From assembly GCA_049514555.1 (NCBI GenBank), contig JBEKUY010000006.1:62001-126000 (forward strand): a stretch of DNA of 64,000 nt, read 5' to 3'. The notes under the pieces were generated by a model. That model did not search any database. It was not told the DNA's origin and was given only the letters and a program-made list of their open reading frames with translations. Origin of the DNA: JBEKUY01 sp049514555 (lineage in GTDB: Bacteria > Acidobacteriota > Terriglobia > Acidiferrales > UBA7541). Of the stretch, positions 53,232 to 63,000 are shown piece by piece. Both the position numbers and the translations under genes were made by a program. Numbering within the stretch: position 1 is the stretch's first letter; the number at the start of each line of letters is the position of its first letter.

Positions 53232-53256
53232 AATCCGGCTTACAGGCCCGCCCGCC
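53232..53256 (+). repeat. Right attachment repeat (attR): remnant of rnpB 3' end
   Basis: This is a perfect 25-nt copy of the rnpB 3' end (37458-37482) with no other rnpB sequence around it. It marks the right edge of the integrated element; chromosome-like genes resume after it. Confidence 0.85.
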
Positions 53257-53386
53257 GTTACTCTTGTTCCTGGCTTAGCCCCAAGATCAATTCAGGCGCT
53301 CGTCGCGCGCGCGGCCGTTTTACGTTGTTCGCCAGGCCCACTGCTTCCAGCGCATAGCGGTGGGAATGGTGAGTGAAACCGGTGGG

Positions 53387-53716
53387 CTACGACTCTCTCG
53401 CCGCCCTTGAGGGATAGAGGCTTCGCTGTGCTTTCGGGAGGTGGGAGATGCGATACTCATCCAGCTCCTCATTGCTGATCCGAAAAGAAGTTTCCGGCGG
53501 ATGGTTTGCGTAAACGGCCAGTTCGTGGTGGAGTCTGTGCGAGCAGATATCGGGAGCGTCCTGGAAACGCACTCGGTGGGTGGAAAACGCGTCATTGCCG
53601 ATCGCCAGCGTGAATTCGCGTGGCTCAACCGCGGTCAACCGTACCTGGAAGCGGTACTCACGAACGAGCGCCTTCGCCTCGAAGCCTACGTACTGGATGA
53701 TGATGCCATCGCTCAT
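53387..53716 (-). CDS. Hypothetical protein
   Basis: This is a 109-aa soluble protein: MSDGIIIQYVGFEAKALVRE, then YRFQVRLTAVEPREFTLAIG, RVRFQDAPDICSHRLHHELA and SFRISNEELDEYRISHLPKA. No known domain is evident, but the composition is coding-like. Its ATG overlaps the stop of the upstream gene by 4 bases, so the two are translationally coupled. It is the first gene outside the element's right end. Confidence 0.65.
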   Translation of the reverse strand: MSDGIIIQYVGFEAKALVREYRFQVRLTAVEPREFTLAIGNDAFSTHRVRFQDAPDICSHRLHHELAVYANHPPETSFRISNEELDEYRISHLPKAQRSLYPSRAARES

Positions 53717-53976
53717 TGAGCGCCTACGGGAACCGCCGCGGCGGGCACTGCGACGGGCACTGCGACTGGCGTTGCCACCGCTTTCTTTCTGCGCTTCGCG
53801 CGGGGACGCTTCGGAGGAGTTCCCTCCGCGGGATCAACTACCATCAGGCCGGTAACGAATTTCTTAAGTCCGTGGAGATCGAAATCAATTGAGGTGCGTT
53901 CCTCGTCCGACGCCGTGATGACGCCGCAGCCGTACTGGAAGTGCTTGATATATAGGCCTTTAGTGAGTGCTTTCAA
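53713..53976 (-). CDS. Hypothetical small protein with alanine/valine/proline-rich tail
   Basis: This is an 87-aa protein with a TTG start behind a strong GGAGAAGGAGAGG site. The first 50 residues (LYIKHFQYGCGVITASDEER, TSIDFDLHGLKKFV) look like a small beta fold. They are followed by a basic linker (RPRAKRRKKAV) and a VAVPVAVPAAAVPVG repeat. The function is unknown. It is coupled to the downstream hypothetical gene. Confidence 0.65.
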   Translation of the reverse strand: MKALTKGLYIKHFQYGCGVITASDEERTSIDFDLHGLKKFVTGLMVVDPAEGTPPKRPRAKRRKKAVATPVAVPVAVPAAAVPVGAQ

Positions 53977-54000
53977 TTCCCTCTCCTTCTCCCCTCAGCC

Positions 54001-54043
54001 CGAAAAAGAAAAAGGGACCGCAAGTGTGGACTTGCAGCCCCTT
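54001..54043 (-). terminator. Possible rho-independent terminator of the VOC gene
   Basis: GCAAGT (54020-54025) pairs with ACTTGC (54030-54035) and AAGGG with CCCTT outside it. On the minus strand a T-rich run (TTTCTTTTTC) follows. It lies about 130 bp after the stop of the minus-strand VOC gene and 25 bp before the start of the small hypothetical gene. Confidence 0.5.
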
Positions 54044-54171
54044 AAATGATTCCAAAGGTGTTACAAGAGCGACAAAAGCAAACACATTATATCACGCCGC
54101 AGCCTGCCTGAGGCCGAAACTCTCAGTTTGTTTCCAGGACCGGCTGGCTTTGATCCCTCGCGTCTTTCAGT

Positions 54172-55101
54172 CTACTCGAGCATCGGCGAGCAACATGGCG
54201 TCTGGACCGGCTTCGGCTCCATCAACTCGGCACGCGTCAGGTTCGGGTCGTAGAGACTGAGCTGCCACTTGCCGTCACGGCCGATCTTCGGCTTCTCGGG
54301 CGGATTATCGCCCCGCGCGAGAATTGTCTTGTAGCCTGCCTCGACGCTCGGCACCCCCAGCGCCAAGTGGTTCATCACCCCCAGGGTCTGCGGCGTGGGG
54401 TTGTGCACGTTCAGCATGTATTCGAACCAATCCGTGCCGTCGGGCACGCGCATATCCACCCAATCAATCCTGTCGTCGGTCATCCCGCCGTGCCAAAATT
54501 CCTTGAAGCCGAGGATATCCCTGTAGAAGTGGTCCGCGGCGGCGCGGTCGCTCACAGTTGCTCCGACATGGATCATTCGTTCGGAGACCCGGGTGGGCGG
54601 CAGGTACTTGCCGAAGTTCTTGCTCTGCAAGGACCCGGGCACATATTGCACGAACTCGACGACGTGGCCATCCGGATCGCTGACCGAAAATCCGAGGTTG
54701 CCATCCCAGCGGGCCGGGAGTTTTTCCGGCACCTCGACCCCGCGGCTCGCCAGGTAGGCGCGAAGCTGCTCGGCACTCGTGGTCTCAAACGCGATGTCCA
54801 CGAGCCGGTCTTCGTTCGGATCTTTGAGCGTGGGGAAAACTTCGATGTACTGGTGGTCGTTCACTTTGAAGCAGCTCCGCGGCAGATTGCCGGGAGGACC
54901 GTCGAGCGTGAGCTCGCCCAATCCGAGAACGCCGGCATAAAACCTGCGCGCCGCCTCGATGTCGTCGGTTTTAAGACCGATATGCGCGACGCCCACAATC
55001 GGCGGCCGAACCGGCCCTGCTTGCACGCGGTTTTTTGACCGGCCCGCCCACGCAAACCATGCGCCCGCCAGAATCGCCATGCTCGCCAAGAGCCATACCA
55101 T
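54172..55101 (-). CDS. Membrane-anchored VOC (glyoxalase/dioxygenase-fold) protein
   Basis: This is a 309-aa protein with an N-terminal membrane anchor or signal (MVWLLASMAILAGAWFAWAG) and two vicinal-oxygen-chelate domains. The first spans about residues 36-155 (GVAHIGLKTDDIEAARRFYA to PDGHVVEFVQYVPG). The second spans about 170-300 (MIHVGATVSDRAAADHFYRD to DPNLTRAELMEP). Metal-ligand His and Glu residues stand at the expected ends. VOC proteins include dioxygenases, glyoxalases and resistance proteins; this one cannot be placed. An extracytoplasmic position is unusual for the fold. Confidence 0.85.
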   Translation of the reverse strand: MVWLLASMAILAGAWFAWAGRSKNRVQAGPVRPPIVGVAHIGLKTDDIEAARRFYAGVLGLGELTLDGPPGNLPRSCFKVNDHQYIEVFPTLKDPNEDRLVDIAFETTSAEQLRAYLASRGVEVPEKLPARWDGNLGFSVSDPDGHVVEFVQYVPGSLQSKNFGKYLPPTRVSERMIHVGATVSDRAAADHFYRDILGFKEFWHGGMTDDRIDWVDMRVPDGTDWFEYMLNVHNPTPQTLGVMNHLALGVPSVEAGYKTILARGDNPPEKPKIGRDGKWQLSLYDPNLTRAELMEPKPVQTPCCSPMLE

Positions 55102-55498
55102 CTCTCTGCCCGGAAAATTAATTGTTTGTCGCTCCCTATGGATCAGCAGTGGACACTAAGAATCTGCAAGCCAAAGCATACCCCTTTGCGTGGCGTCGCG
55201 TCCTGCAAAGAGGGCAGGGGAAAGCCGCCTGGCTGTGCGAATTCTCTTTCCCGTACGCGAATCTTGCCTTATCGTGATTCGCCTGTTCCGGAGATTCCTT
55301 CCCGCGCAAGTAGCATTCCGGGGAGGGGAGATTCATTGCGTAACCATATCGCCTTGAAAACCGTCCTATAGGTCGAGGAATCTAACGGGGGAATGCCGTG
55401 CCTCGGCCCGCTTGTGACAGCGCGGGTGCGCCATCTGCGGCAGCCTCGCCGACGTCAAATGGTCGGCGCCGGCTGAACGCGCAACCAGGAGCAAACGA
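55102..55498. other. Divergent upstream region of the VOC gene and RND operon
   Basis: These 397 bp hold no convincing gene. They should contain the promoters for the VOC gene (leftward) and the efflux operon (rightward). I see no clear operator or consensus promoter. Confidence 0.5.
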
Positions 55499-56836
55499 AT
55501 GGGTTCATTTAGGACAGTCGATTCGCTGGGTCATGAATCGCGGATGGGCCAGCCGCCTCCCGGGCAGCCGAGGAAAAAGAGCCGCTGGTGGCTCTGGCTT
55601 CTGATCGTAATCGTTGTGGTTCTGGGTTTTGCCGGCTGGCGCTATCGCGCGGCGCGTGCTGCAGACAACCAAGCGCAGAACGCCGCTCCTGGCGGGCGGC
55701 CACGCGGCGCGGGGCTTGCGGTGCCCGTGGTCGTCACGACGGCGCAGCGCGGCGACTTGCCCGTCTATTTCGATGGGCTCGGCACGGTTACGGCGTTCAA
55801 CACCGTCACCGTTCATACCCGCGTTGACGGGCAGCTCGATAAAGTTCTCTTCAGAGAAGGTCAGTTCGTCCACGAGGGCGACCTTCTCGTCCAGATTGAT
55901 CCCCGGCCGTTTCAAGTGCAGCTTGAGCAGGCGCAGGGACAGCTCGCGAAGGACCAGGCGCAACTCCACGATGCCCAGGCGAATGCCGCCCGTTACCTGG
56001 CCCTCTATAAGGAAGGAGTCTTTCCCAAGCAGCAGTCTGACACTCAGGAGGCCCTGGCGCAGCAATTTGAAGGCGCCATCAAGTCCGACCAGGCGCAGAT
56101 TGACAGCGCCAAGCTGCAACTCACCTACTGCCGCGTGACCGCGCCCATCAGTGGACGCGTCGGCCTGCGGCTGATTGATTCCGGCAACATCGTTCACGCC
56201 AATGATCAGAATGGCCTTGTGGTTATCACGCAGCTTCAGCCCATCGCCGTCATTTTCACCCTGCCGCAGGATCAATTGCCCCCGGTTTACACCCAACTCC
56301 GCGCCGGCGCCCAGTTGCCCGTTGACGCCTACGATCGCGCGGACGCCGCCAAGATCGAAACCGGCAAGCTGCTCACCATCGACAACCAGATCGACACCAG
56401 CACCGGCACGTACAAGCTCAAGGCCGTCTTCCAGAATCCGAATAACATTCTGTTCCCGAACCAGTTTGTGAACGTGCATTTGCTTGTGGACACCAAGCGC
56501 GGCCTCGTCGTGGTTCCCGCTGCGGCGATCCAGCGCGGGCCTCAGGGCACTTATGTCTATGCCGTGGATAAAACGAACACGGCTCATATTCGCCAGGTCA
56601 CTTTGGCCATGACTTCCGGCAACAGCGTCGGCATCAGCGCCGGGATCGAGCCCGGTGATGTGGCCGTGATCGACGGGCAGGATCGCTTGCAGGAGGGCAG
56701 CAAGGTCGAAGCGCGCCCAGCCCAGGGAAGCCCGGCGTCTTCAGGCGCACGGCCGGCTGCCAACCCGTCCTCACCGGGGCAATCTTCTGAAGGGAAACCG
56801 GCCAGGAAGTCTTCGGCCGGGGGCCAATCGCAATGA
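55499..56836 (+). CDS. RND efflux periplasmic adaptor (MdtA-like membrane fusion protein)
   Basis: This is a 445-aa adaptor. ATG 55499 follows CCAGGAGC. A single membrane anchor (WWLWLLIVIVVVLGFAGW) precedes the lipoyl-type halves (GTVTAFNTVTVHTRVDGQLD and YCRVTAPISGRVGLR), an alpha-hairpin between them (about residues 145-205), a beta-barrel and a Pro/Ser-rich tail. It links the inner-membrane pumps to an outer-membrane channel that is not in this window. The stop overlaps the first pump gene by 4 bases (ATGA). Layout and sequence resemble MdtA of the MdtABC system. Confidence 0.93.
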   Translation: MGSFRTVDSLGHESRMGQPPPGQPRKKSRWWLWLLIVIVVVLGFAGWRYRAARAADNQAQNAAPGGRPRGAGLAVPVVVTTAQRGDLPVYFDGLGTVTAFNTVTVHTRVDGQLDKVLFREGQFVHEGDLLVQIDPRPFQVQLEQAQGQLAKDQAQLHDAQANAARYLALYKEGVFPKQQSDTQEALAQQFEGAIKSDQAQIDSAKLQLTYCRVTAPISGRVGLRLIDSGNIVHANDQNGLVVITQLQPIAVIFTLPQDQLPPVYTQLRAGAQLPVDAYDRADAAKIETGKLLTIDNQIDTSTGTYKLKAVFQNPNNILFPNQFVNVHLLVDTKRGLVVVPAAAIQRGPQGTYVYAVDKTNTAHIRQVTLAMTSGNSVGISAGIEPGDVAVIDGQDRLQEGSKVEARPAQGSPASSGARPAANPSSPGQSSEGKPARKSSAGGQSQ

Positions 56837-59800
56837 GTCCGTCTCGGCCGTTCATTCTACGGCCTGTCGCCACGAGCCTGCTGATGGCCGCTGTGCTCTT
56901 GGCCGGCTTTGTGGCCTACAAGCAGCTCCCGGTTTCGGCGCTGCCGGAGGTTGATTACCCGACCATTCAGGTGCTGACGTTCTATCCGGGTGCCAGCCCG
57001 GACGTCATGGCGTCTTCGGTGACCTCGCCGCTCGAACGCCAACTCGGAGAGATCCCCGGCCTGAATCAGATGACCTCGACGAGCTCTTTCGGCAGCTCCC
57101 TCATCACCCTGCAATTCACGCTCGAGCTCAATATTGATGTTGGCGAGCAGGAGGTGCAGGCCGCCATCAACGCAGCTTCAAACCTGCTCCCGCGCGACCT
57201 GCCGAATCCGCCCATCTATAGCAAGATCAACCCGGCCGATGCGCCGATCCTTACGCTGGCGCTCACTTCCCCCTCGCTGCCGCTTTCCAAAGTCGAAGAC
57301 CTCGCCGACACCGTGCTGGCCCAAAAGATTTCGCAGCTTCCCGGCGTCGGCATGGTCACCATCAGCGGCGGGCAGCGTCCCGCCGTGCGCATCCAGGCAA
57401 ATCCGACGGCGCTGGCCTCCTATGGCCTAAGCCTCGAAGACCTGCGCACCGCCTTGAGCAACGCCAACGTGGACCAGGCCAAAGGCAATTTTGATGGCCG
57501 GTTTCAGTCGTACACCATCGGCGCCAACGATCAGCTCATCTCCAGCGAAGGTTATCGTCCGCTCATCATCGCTTTCCGAAACGGCGCGGCCGTGCACTTG
57601 ACTGATGTCGCCAACGTCATCGACGGGGCGGAGAACGTCAAACAAGCCGCCTGGGCGAACGACCAGCCCGCGGTCATCCTTAACATTCAGCGTCAGCCCG
57701 GCGCCAACATCATCAGCGTCGCTGACCGTATTAAGAAACTCCTCCCGCAGCTTCAGGCGGGCTTGCCCGCCGCCGTGCACGTCGCGGCGCTGACCGACCG
57801 CACCACCACGATTCGCGCCTCGGTCGAAGATGTCCAGTTCGAACTCATGCTGACCGTGGTTCTCGTCGTGTTCGTGATCTTTCTCTTCCTGCGCAGCCTC
57901 TCGGCCACAATCATCCCCAGTTTTGCCGTGCCGCTTTCGATTGTCGGCACATTCGCTTTGATGTATCTGCTCGGCTACAGCCTCAATAACCTCACCCTCA
58001 TGGCCCTCACTATCTCGACCGGCTTCGTTGTGGACGACGCCATCGTCATGATCGAAAACATCAGCCGCTTCATTGAAGCGGGCGACTCGCCCCTGGAGGC
58101 CGCGCTCAAGGGCTCCGAGCAGATCGGTTTCACCATCGTTTCGCTGACCGTATCGCTCATTGCCGTACTGATTCCCCTGCTCTTCATGGGCGACGTTGTG
58201 GGCCGGCTGTTCCGGGAGTTCGCCGTGACGCTGGCGGTCACCATCCTGGTGTCCGCAGCCGTGTCGCTCACGCTCACGCCCATGATGTGCGCCAAGCTGC
58301 TGCGCCACAAGAAAGAGAGCGAACAGAGCTGGTTCTTCCGCAGCTCGGAGCGCTGGTTCAACTCCGCGATCGCCTTCTACGGCCGCACCCTGCAGACCGT
58401 CCTCCGCTTTCGCACCACCACGCTTCTGATCACCATCGGCACCCTCGTCGCCACCATCTTCCTGTACATCTACGTGCCGAAGGGCTTCTTCCCGGTCCAG
58501 GATACCGGCGTGATCCTCGGAGTGTCCGAAGGCCCGCAGGACATCTCCTTCAAAGCCATGGCCGAGCGGCAACAGCAGCTCGCCGCCGTCATACTGAAAG
58601 ATCCGGCCGTCGAAAGCCTGTCTTCCTTCATTGGCATTGACGGGATCAATACGACCATGAATAGCGGCCGCATCCAGATCAACCTCAAGCCGCTCGCCGA
58701 TCGCCGCATCTCTGCATCAGACGTTATCCGGCGCCTGCAGCCGGAGCTCGAACAGGTGGGCGGCATCACGCTCTTCATGCAGCCGATCCAAGATCTAACC
58801 GTCGAAGACCGCGTCAGCCGCACGCAATTCCAGTACAGCCTCGAAGACGTAGACCCCAAGGAGCTCGCCTACTGGACGCCGCGCTTCATCAACAAGCTCA
58901 AGTCGCTTCCTCAGCTCCGCGACGTTGCCAGCGACGAGCAGAACTCCAGCTTGCTCGCCACCCTCGCGATCGACCGCGATACTGCCGCCCGGCTTGGCGT
59001 CCTCCCCGTCGACATCGACAACGCGCTCTACGATGCCTTCGGTCAGCGGCAGGTCTCCACGATCTTCACCCAGCTCAACCAGTATCACGTCGTCCTCGAA
59101 GTCGATCCGCAGTTCCAGCAGGATCCCGACTCGCTTGAGAGGATTTACGTGCATGCCTCCACCCCGGTCGCTTCCTCAGCCACTTCCGCTTTCGTCTCGT
59201 CATTTTCTGCGGCGCCTGCATCCACCGGAGCGCCCGGCCCGCCGATTCCCTTGAGCGCGTTTACGCGCTTCGAACCCGGCTCGACCCCTCTCGCGGTCAA
59301 CCATCAGGGACAGTTTCCGGTGGTCACGCTGTCGTTCAACCTCGCGCCCGGGGCTTCGCTGGGCCAAGCCGTCAACGCCATCAATGCCGCCAAGCAAGAC
59401 CTTGGTCTCCCACAGAGCGTGGTGGCGACTTTCCAGGGCACCGCCGCCTCCTTCCTGGCCTCGCTTTCCAACGAGCCTCTCTTGATTCTCGCCGCCATCA
59501 TCACCGTGTATATCGTCCTCGGCGTTCTCTATGAGAGCTACATCCACCCGATTACGATTCTCTCGACGCTGCCGTCCGCGGGCGTCGGCGCCATCCTCGC
59601 GCTGCTGATCTTCCGGATTGAGTTCAGCATCATCGCGCTGATCGGCTTGATCCTGCTCATCGGAATCGTCAAGAAGAACGCCATCATGATGATTGACTTC
59701 GCGCTCGAAGCCGAGCGCAAGGAAGGAAAGGCGCCGCTCGAGGCCATCTACGAAGCGTGCTTGCTCCGTTTCCGGCCCATCATGATGACCACCATGGCGG

Positions 59801-60018
59801 CCCTGCTGGGCGCACTGCCGCTGGCCCTCGGCACCGGTGTCGGCTCCGAGCTGCGCCGCCCGCTCGGCATCACCATCGTGGGCGGACTGCTCTTGAGCCA
59901 GTTGCTCACGCTCTATACGACCCCGGTTGTTTACCTGGCCTTCGATTGGCTCGGCCGGCGTGTCCGGGAGCGCTTTCACATGGTTCCTGCTGCCGAGGAG
60001 CCTTCTCCTGCGGATTGA
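56833..60018 (+). CDS. RND multidrug efflux pump subunit (MdtB-like)
   Basis: This is a 1,061-aa inner-membrane proton-driven transporter of the HAE-1 family. It opens SRPFILRPVATSLLMAAVLL, with 12 membrane helices and two large periplasmic loops. The proton-relay helix carries STGFVVDDAIVMIENISRFI. Late motifs SYIHPITILSTLPSAGVGAI and IGIVKKNAIMMIDFALEAER are typical. It is coupled to the adaptor by ATGA and followed after 3 bp by a second pump gene. About 15 residues rich in Ala and Ser (SSATSAFVSSFSAAPASTG) form a loop insertion in the second periplasmic domain. Confidence 0.95.
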   Translation: MSPSRPFILRPVATSLLMAAVLLAGFVAYKQLPVSALPEVDYPTIQVLTFYPGASPDVMASSVTSPLERQLGEIPGLNQMTSTSSFGSSLITLQFTLELNIDVGEQEVQAAINAASNLLPRDLPNPPIYSKINPADAPILTLALTSPSLPLSKVEDLADTVLAQKISQLPGVGMVTISGGQRPAVRIQANPTALASYGLSLEDLRTALSNANVDQAKGNFDGRFQSYTIGANDQLISSEGYRPLIIAFRNGAAVHLTDVANVIDGAENVKQAAWANDQPAVILNIQRQPGANIISVADRIKKLLPQLQAGLPAAVHVAALTDRTTTIRASVEDVQFELMLTVVLVVFVIFLFLRSLSATIIPSFAVPLSIVGTFALMYLLGYSLNNLTLMALTISTGFVVDDAIVMIENISRFIEAGDSPLEAALKGSEQIGFTIVSLTVSLIAVLIPLLFMGDVVGRLFREFAVTLAVTILVSAAVSLTLTPMMCAKLLRHKKESEQSWFFRSSERWFNSAIAFYGRTLQTVLRFRTTTLLITIGTLVATIFLYIYVPKGFFPVQDTGVILGVSEGPQDISFKAMAERQQQLAAVILKDPAVESLSSFIGIDGINTTMNSGRIQINLKPLADRRISASDVIRRLQPELEQVGGITLFMQPIQDLTVEDRVSRTQFQYSLEDVDPKELAYWTPRFINKLKSLPQLRDVASDEQNSSLLATLAIDRDTAARLGVLPVDIDNALYDAFGQRQVSTIFTQLNQYHVVLEVDPQFQQDPDSLERIYVHASTPVASSATSAFVSSFSAAPASTGAPGPPIPLSAFTRFEPGSTPLAVNHQGQFPVVTLSFNLAPGASLGQAVNAINAAKQDLGLPQSVVATFQGTAASFLASLSNEPLLILAAIITVYIVLGVLYESYIHPITILSTLPSAGVGAILALLIFRIEFSIIALIGLILLIGIVKKNAIMMIDFALEAERKEGKAPLEAIYEACLLRFRPIMMTTMAALLGALPLALGTGVGSELRRPLGITIVGGLLLSQLLTLYTTPVVYLAFDWLGRRVRERFHMVPAAEEPSPAD

Positions 60019-60021
60019 ACC

Positions 60022-63000
60022 GTGAATATCTCCGCCAATTTCTCCGCGCCCTTCATTCGCCGTCCCGTGGCCACCACGCTGCTGACGCTGGCGGTTTTTC
60101 TATCGGGCGCGGTGGCGTTCCGGCTCCTTCCCGTCGCGCCGTTGCCTCAAATTGATTTCCCCACCATCTCGGTCGGGGCCGGGTTCCCCGGCGCGAGCCC
60201 GGAGACGATGGCCTCCACCGTGGCCACTCCCCTCGAGCGCCAGTTCGGCCGCATCGCCGGCGTCACGCAGATGACCTCGGTGAGCCAGCTCGGCCAAACC
60301 GGGGTCACGCTCCAGTTCGACCTCAATCGCAATATTGACGCTGCCGCGCGCGACGTCCAGGCGGCCATCAACGCGGCCCGGGGCAATCTTCCCGCCGGGC
60401 TGCCTGCGCAGCCTTCTTGGCGCAAAGTCAATCCGGCTGACGCGCCCATCATGCTGATTGCTCTGACCTCCGACAATCTCTCTCTGCCGCAGCTCTATGA
60501 CGCCGCCGATTCCATCTTGGCCCAGAAGCTCGCGCAGGTCGAAGGAGTCGGACAGGTCTTCGTTGGCGGCAGCGCCCGCCCAGCCGTGCGTGTCGAAGTC
60601 AACCCCACCATGCTCAATAGCTATGGCATCAGCCTCGAGCAGGTTCGCGCCGTCCTCGGTTCCGCCAATGCCAATCGGCCCAAGGGCGAGTTCGCGGACG
60701 TCCGGCGCGCCTGGGGCATCGATAGCACCGACCAACTCTTTCTGGCCAAGGAATACCAGCCCCTCATCGTGACCTGGCATCAGGGCGCCGCGGTTCGCTT
60801 GTCCGATGTCTCCGACGTGATCGATTCCGTCGAAAACACGGAGAACGCGGGCCTCGCGAACGGTAAGCCGGGCGTCGTCCTGGTGATTTTCCGCCAGCCG
60901 GGCGCGAACATGATCGAAACCGTGGACCGCGTCACCGCCATGATGCCCCTGCTCAGAGCTTCCATCTCCCCTTCGATGGCTCTGACCATCATCCTCGACC
61001 GCACCACCACGATCCGCGCCTCCATCCGCGACGTCGAAATCACGCTGCTCATCTCCATTACGCTTGTGGTGCTGGTCGTCTTTTTCTTCTTGCGCAACGT
61101 CTGGGCCACCGCCATTCCCAGCGTTGCCGTGCCATTATCGCTCGTCGGCACTTTCGGCGTGATGTACCTGCTCCACTACAGCCTGGACAACCTCTCGCTC
61201 ATGGCGCTGACGATCTCCACCGGCTTCGTCGTTGACGACGCCATCGTGGTCATCGAAAACATCACCCGCCACCTGGAGGGCGGCATGCGCCCGTTTGCGG
61301 CGGCGTTGCAGGGCGCGCGTGAAATTGGCTTCACCGTGCTCTCGATGAGTGCTTCTCTCATCGCTGTGTTCATCCCCATTCTGCTCATGGCAGGGATCGT
61401 CGGCCGCCTCTTCCGGGAGTTCGCGGTGACCCTCAGCGCCGCTATCGCCATGTCGCTCATGGTTTCTCTTACCACCACGCCAATGATGTGCGCGCGATTT
61501 CTACGCCACGAGACCGGTGGTCACGGCCGCCTCTATCGCTTCGCGGAAGGATCCTTCAATCTTCTCCTGCGAACGTACACCGTGTCTCTCCGCTGGGTCC
61601 TGCGCCACCAATTCTTGGTTCTCCTCATGACCATCGCTACCGCCTTCGTCAGCATCGGACTGTACATTCAAGTTCCCAAGGGTTTCTTCCCTCAGCAGGA
61701 CACCGGCCGCATCACCGGCACCATCCTGGCCGACCAGGACTCTTCCTTCGCAGCCATGCGGACGAAGATGGAGGCATTCGCCCAGATCGTTCAAGCGGAT
61801 CCCGCCGTGGATACGGTGACCGCATTCACCGGCGGGGGCCGCGGCCTGAACACCGCAAGTATGTTTGTCCAGCTCAAACCCATCGGAGAGCGCAAACTCA
61901 GCGTGGACCGCGTCATCGCGCGCCTGCGCGGCAAGATGGCTGCAGTCCCGGGCGCCGCGCTTTATATGCAGGCGGTGCAGGACGTCAACGTTGGTGGGCG
62001 CTTCGGAGCGGCCCAGTATCAGTACACGCTCCAGGCCGACTATCTCCCTGACCTCTACCGCTGGGCGCCGCTCGTGTTGCAGCGTATGAGCAAGGTCCCG
62101 GAATTGCGCGACGTCAATAGCGACCAGCAGAACCGCGGCCTGCTTGCTTCTCTGGTTGTGGATCGGGATACCGCTTCGCGCTTGGGCGTATCCATGATGG
62201 CCATTGATAACACCCTGGGCGACGCTTTCGGCCAGCGCCAGGTCTCCAACATCTATAAGGGTCTCAACCAGTATCACGTGGTCATGGAGGTCGCGCCGCA
62301 GTACCAGCGGAATCCGGACGATCTGAAGAACATCTATGTTGCCTCTAACTCCGGCACGCTCGTTCCTCTCAGCGCTTTCGCCCGCTACGAGCCCTCGAAT
62401 ACCCCTCTCACCGTCAATCACCAGGGACAATTCCCGTCCATCACCATCTCCTTCAATTTGGCTCCCGGTGCGGCGTTGGGCGACGCGGTCCGCGACGTCC
62501 AGGCCGCCCAGCGCGAAATGGGACTGCCCGCGTCCGTCCACGCGACCTTCCAGGGCACCGCGCAGGCTTTCCAGACCTCTCTGTCCTCCCAACCAATTCT
62601 GATTCTCACTGCGCTCGCCGCTGTTTATATCGTTCTGGGCATTCTGTATGAGAGCTACATCCACCCGATCACGATTCTCTCGACGATTCCATCGGCCGGC
62701 GTCGGCGCGCTCCTCGCGATTCTTCTGTTCAAAGCGGACCTCAACGTCATGGCTCTGATCGGCATCATTCTGCTGATCGGCATTGTGAAGAAAAACGCGA
62801 TTCTGATGATCGACTTCGCCATCCAGGCCGAGCGCCTGGAGAAGAAACCCCCGGTGGAAGCGATCTACGAGGCCTGCCTGCTCCGTTTCCGTCCCATTAT
62901 GATGACGACCATGGCCGCGCTCCTCGGCGCGCTTCCCCTCGCCATCGGAGGCGGCACCGGCTCGGAGCTTCGCCGGCCTCTCGGCATGACCATCGTCGGC

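Larger units (their letters stand above)
37458..53256. mobile_element. Decayed integrative element inserted at the 3' end of rnpB
   Basis: This 15.8-kb segment is bounded by a perfect 25-bp direct repeat of the rnpB 3' end. It contains two tyrosine integrases (one broken), one complete insertion sequence, IS110 and IS4 remnants, virB2-virB3 and fragments of virB4, a coupling protein and a primase. Cargo genes comprise a LysR regulator, redoxin, OsmC, AhpD-like protein, GNAT, DJ-1 protein and a subtilase. Genes outside both repeats look chromosomal. The broken left integrase and the gutted transfer module suggest it can no longer move by itself. Boundaries rest on the repeats. Confidence 0.82.
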
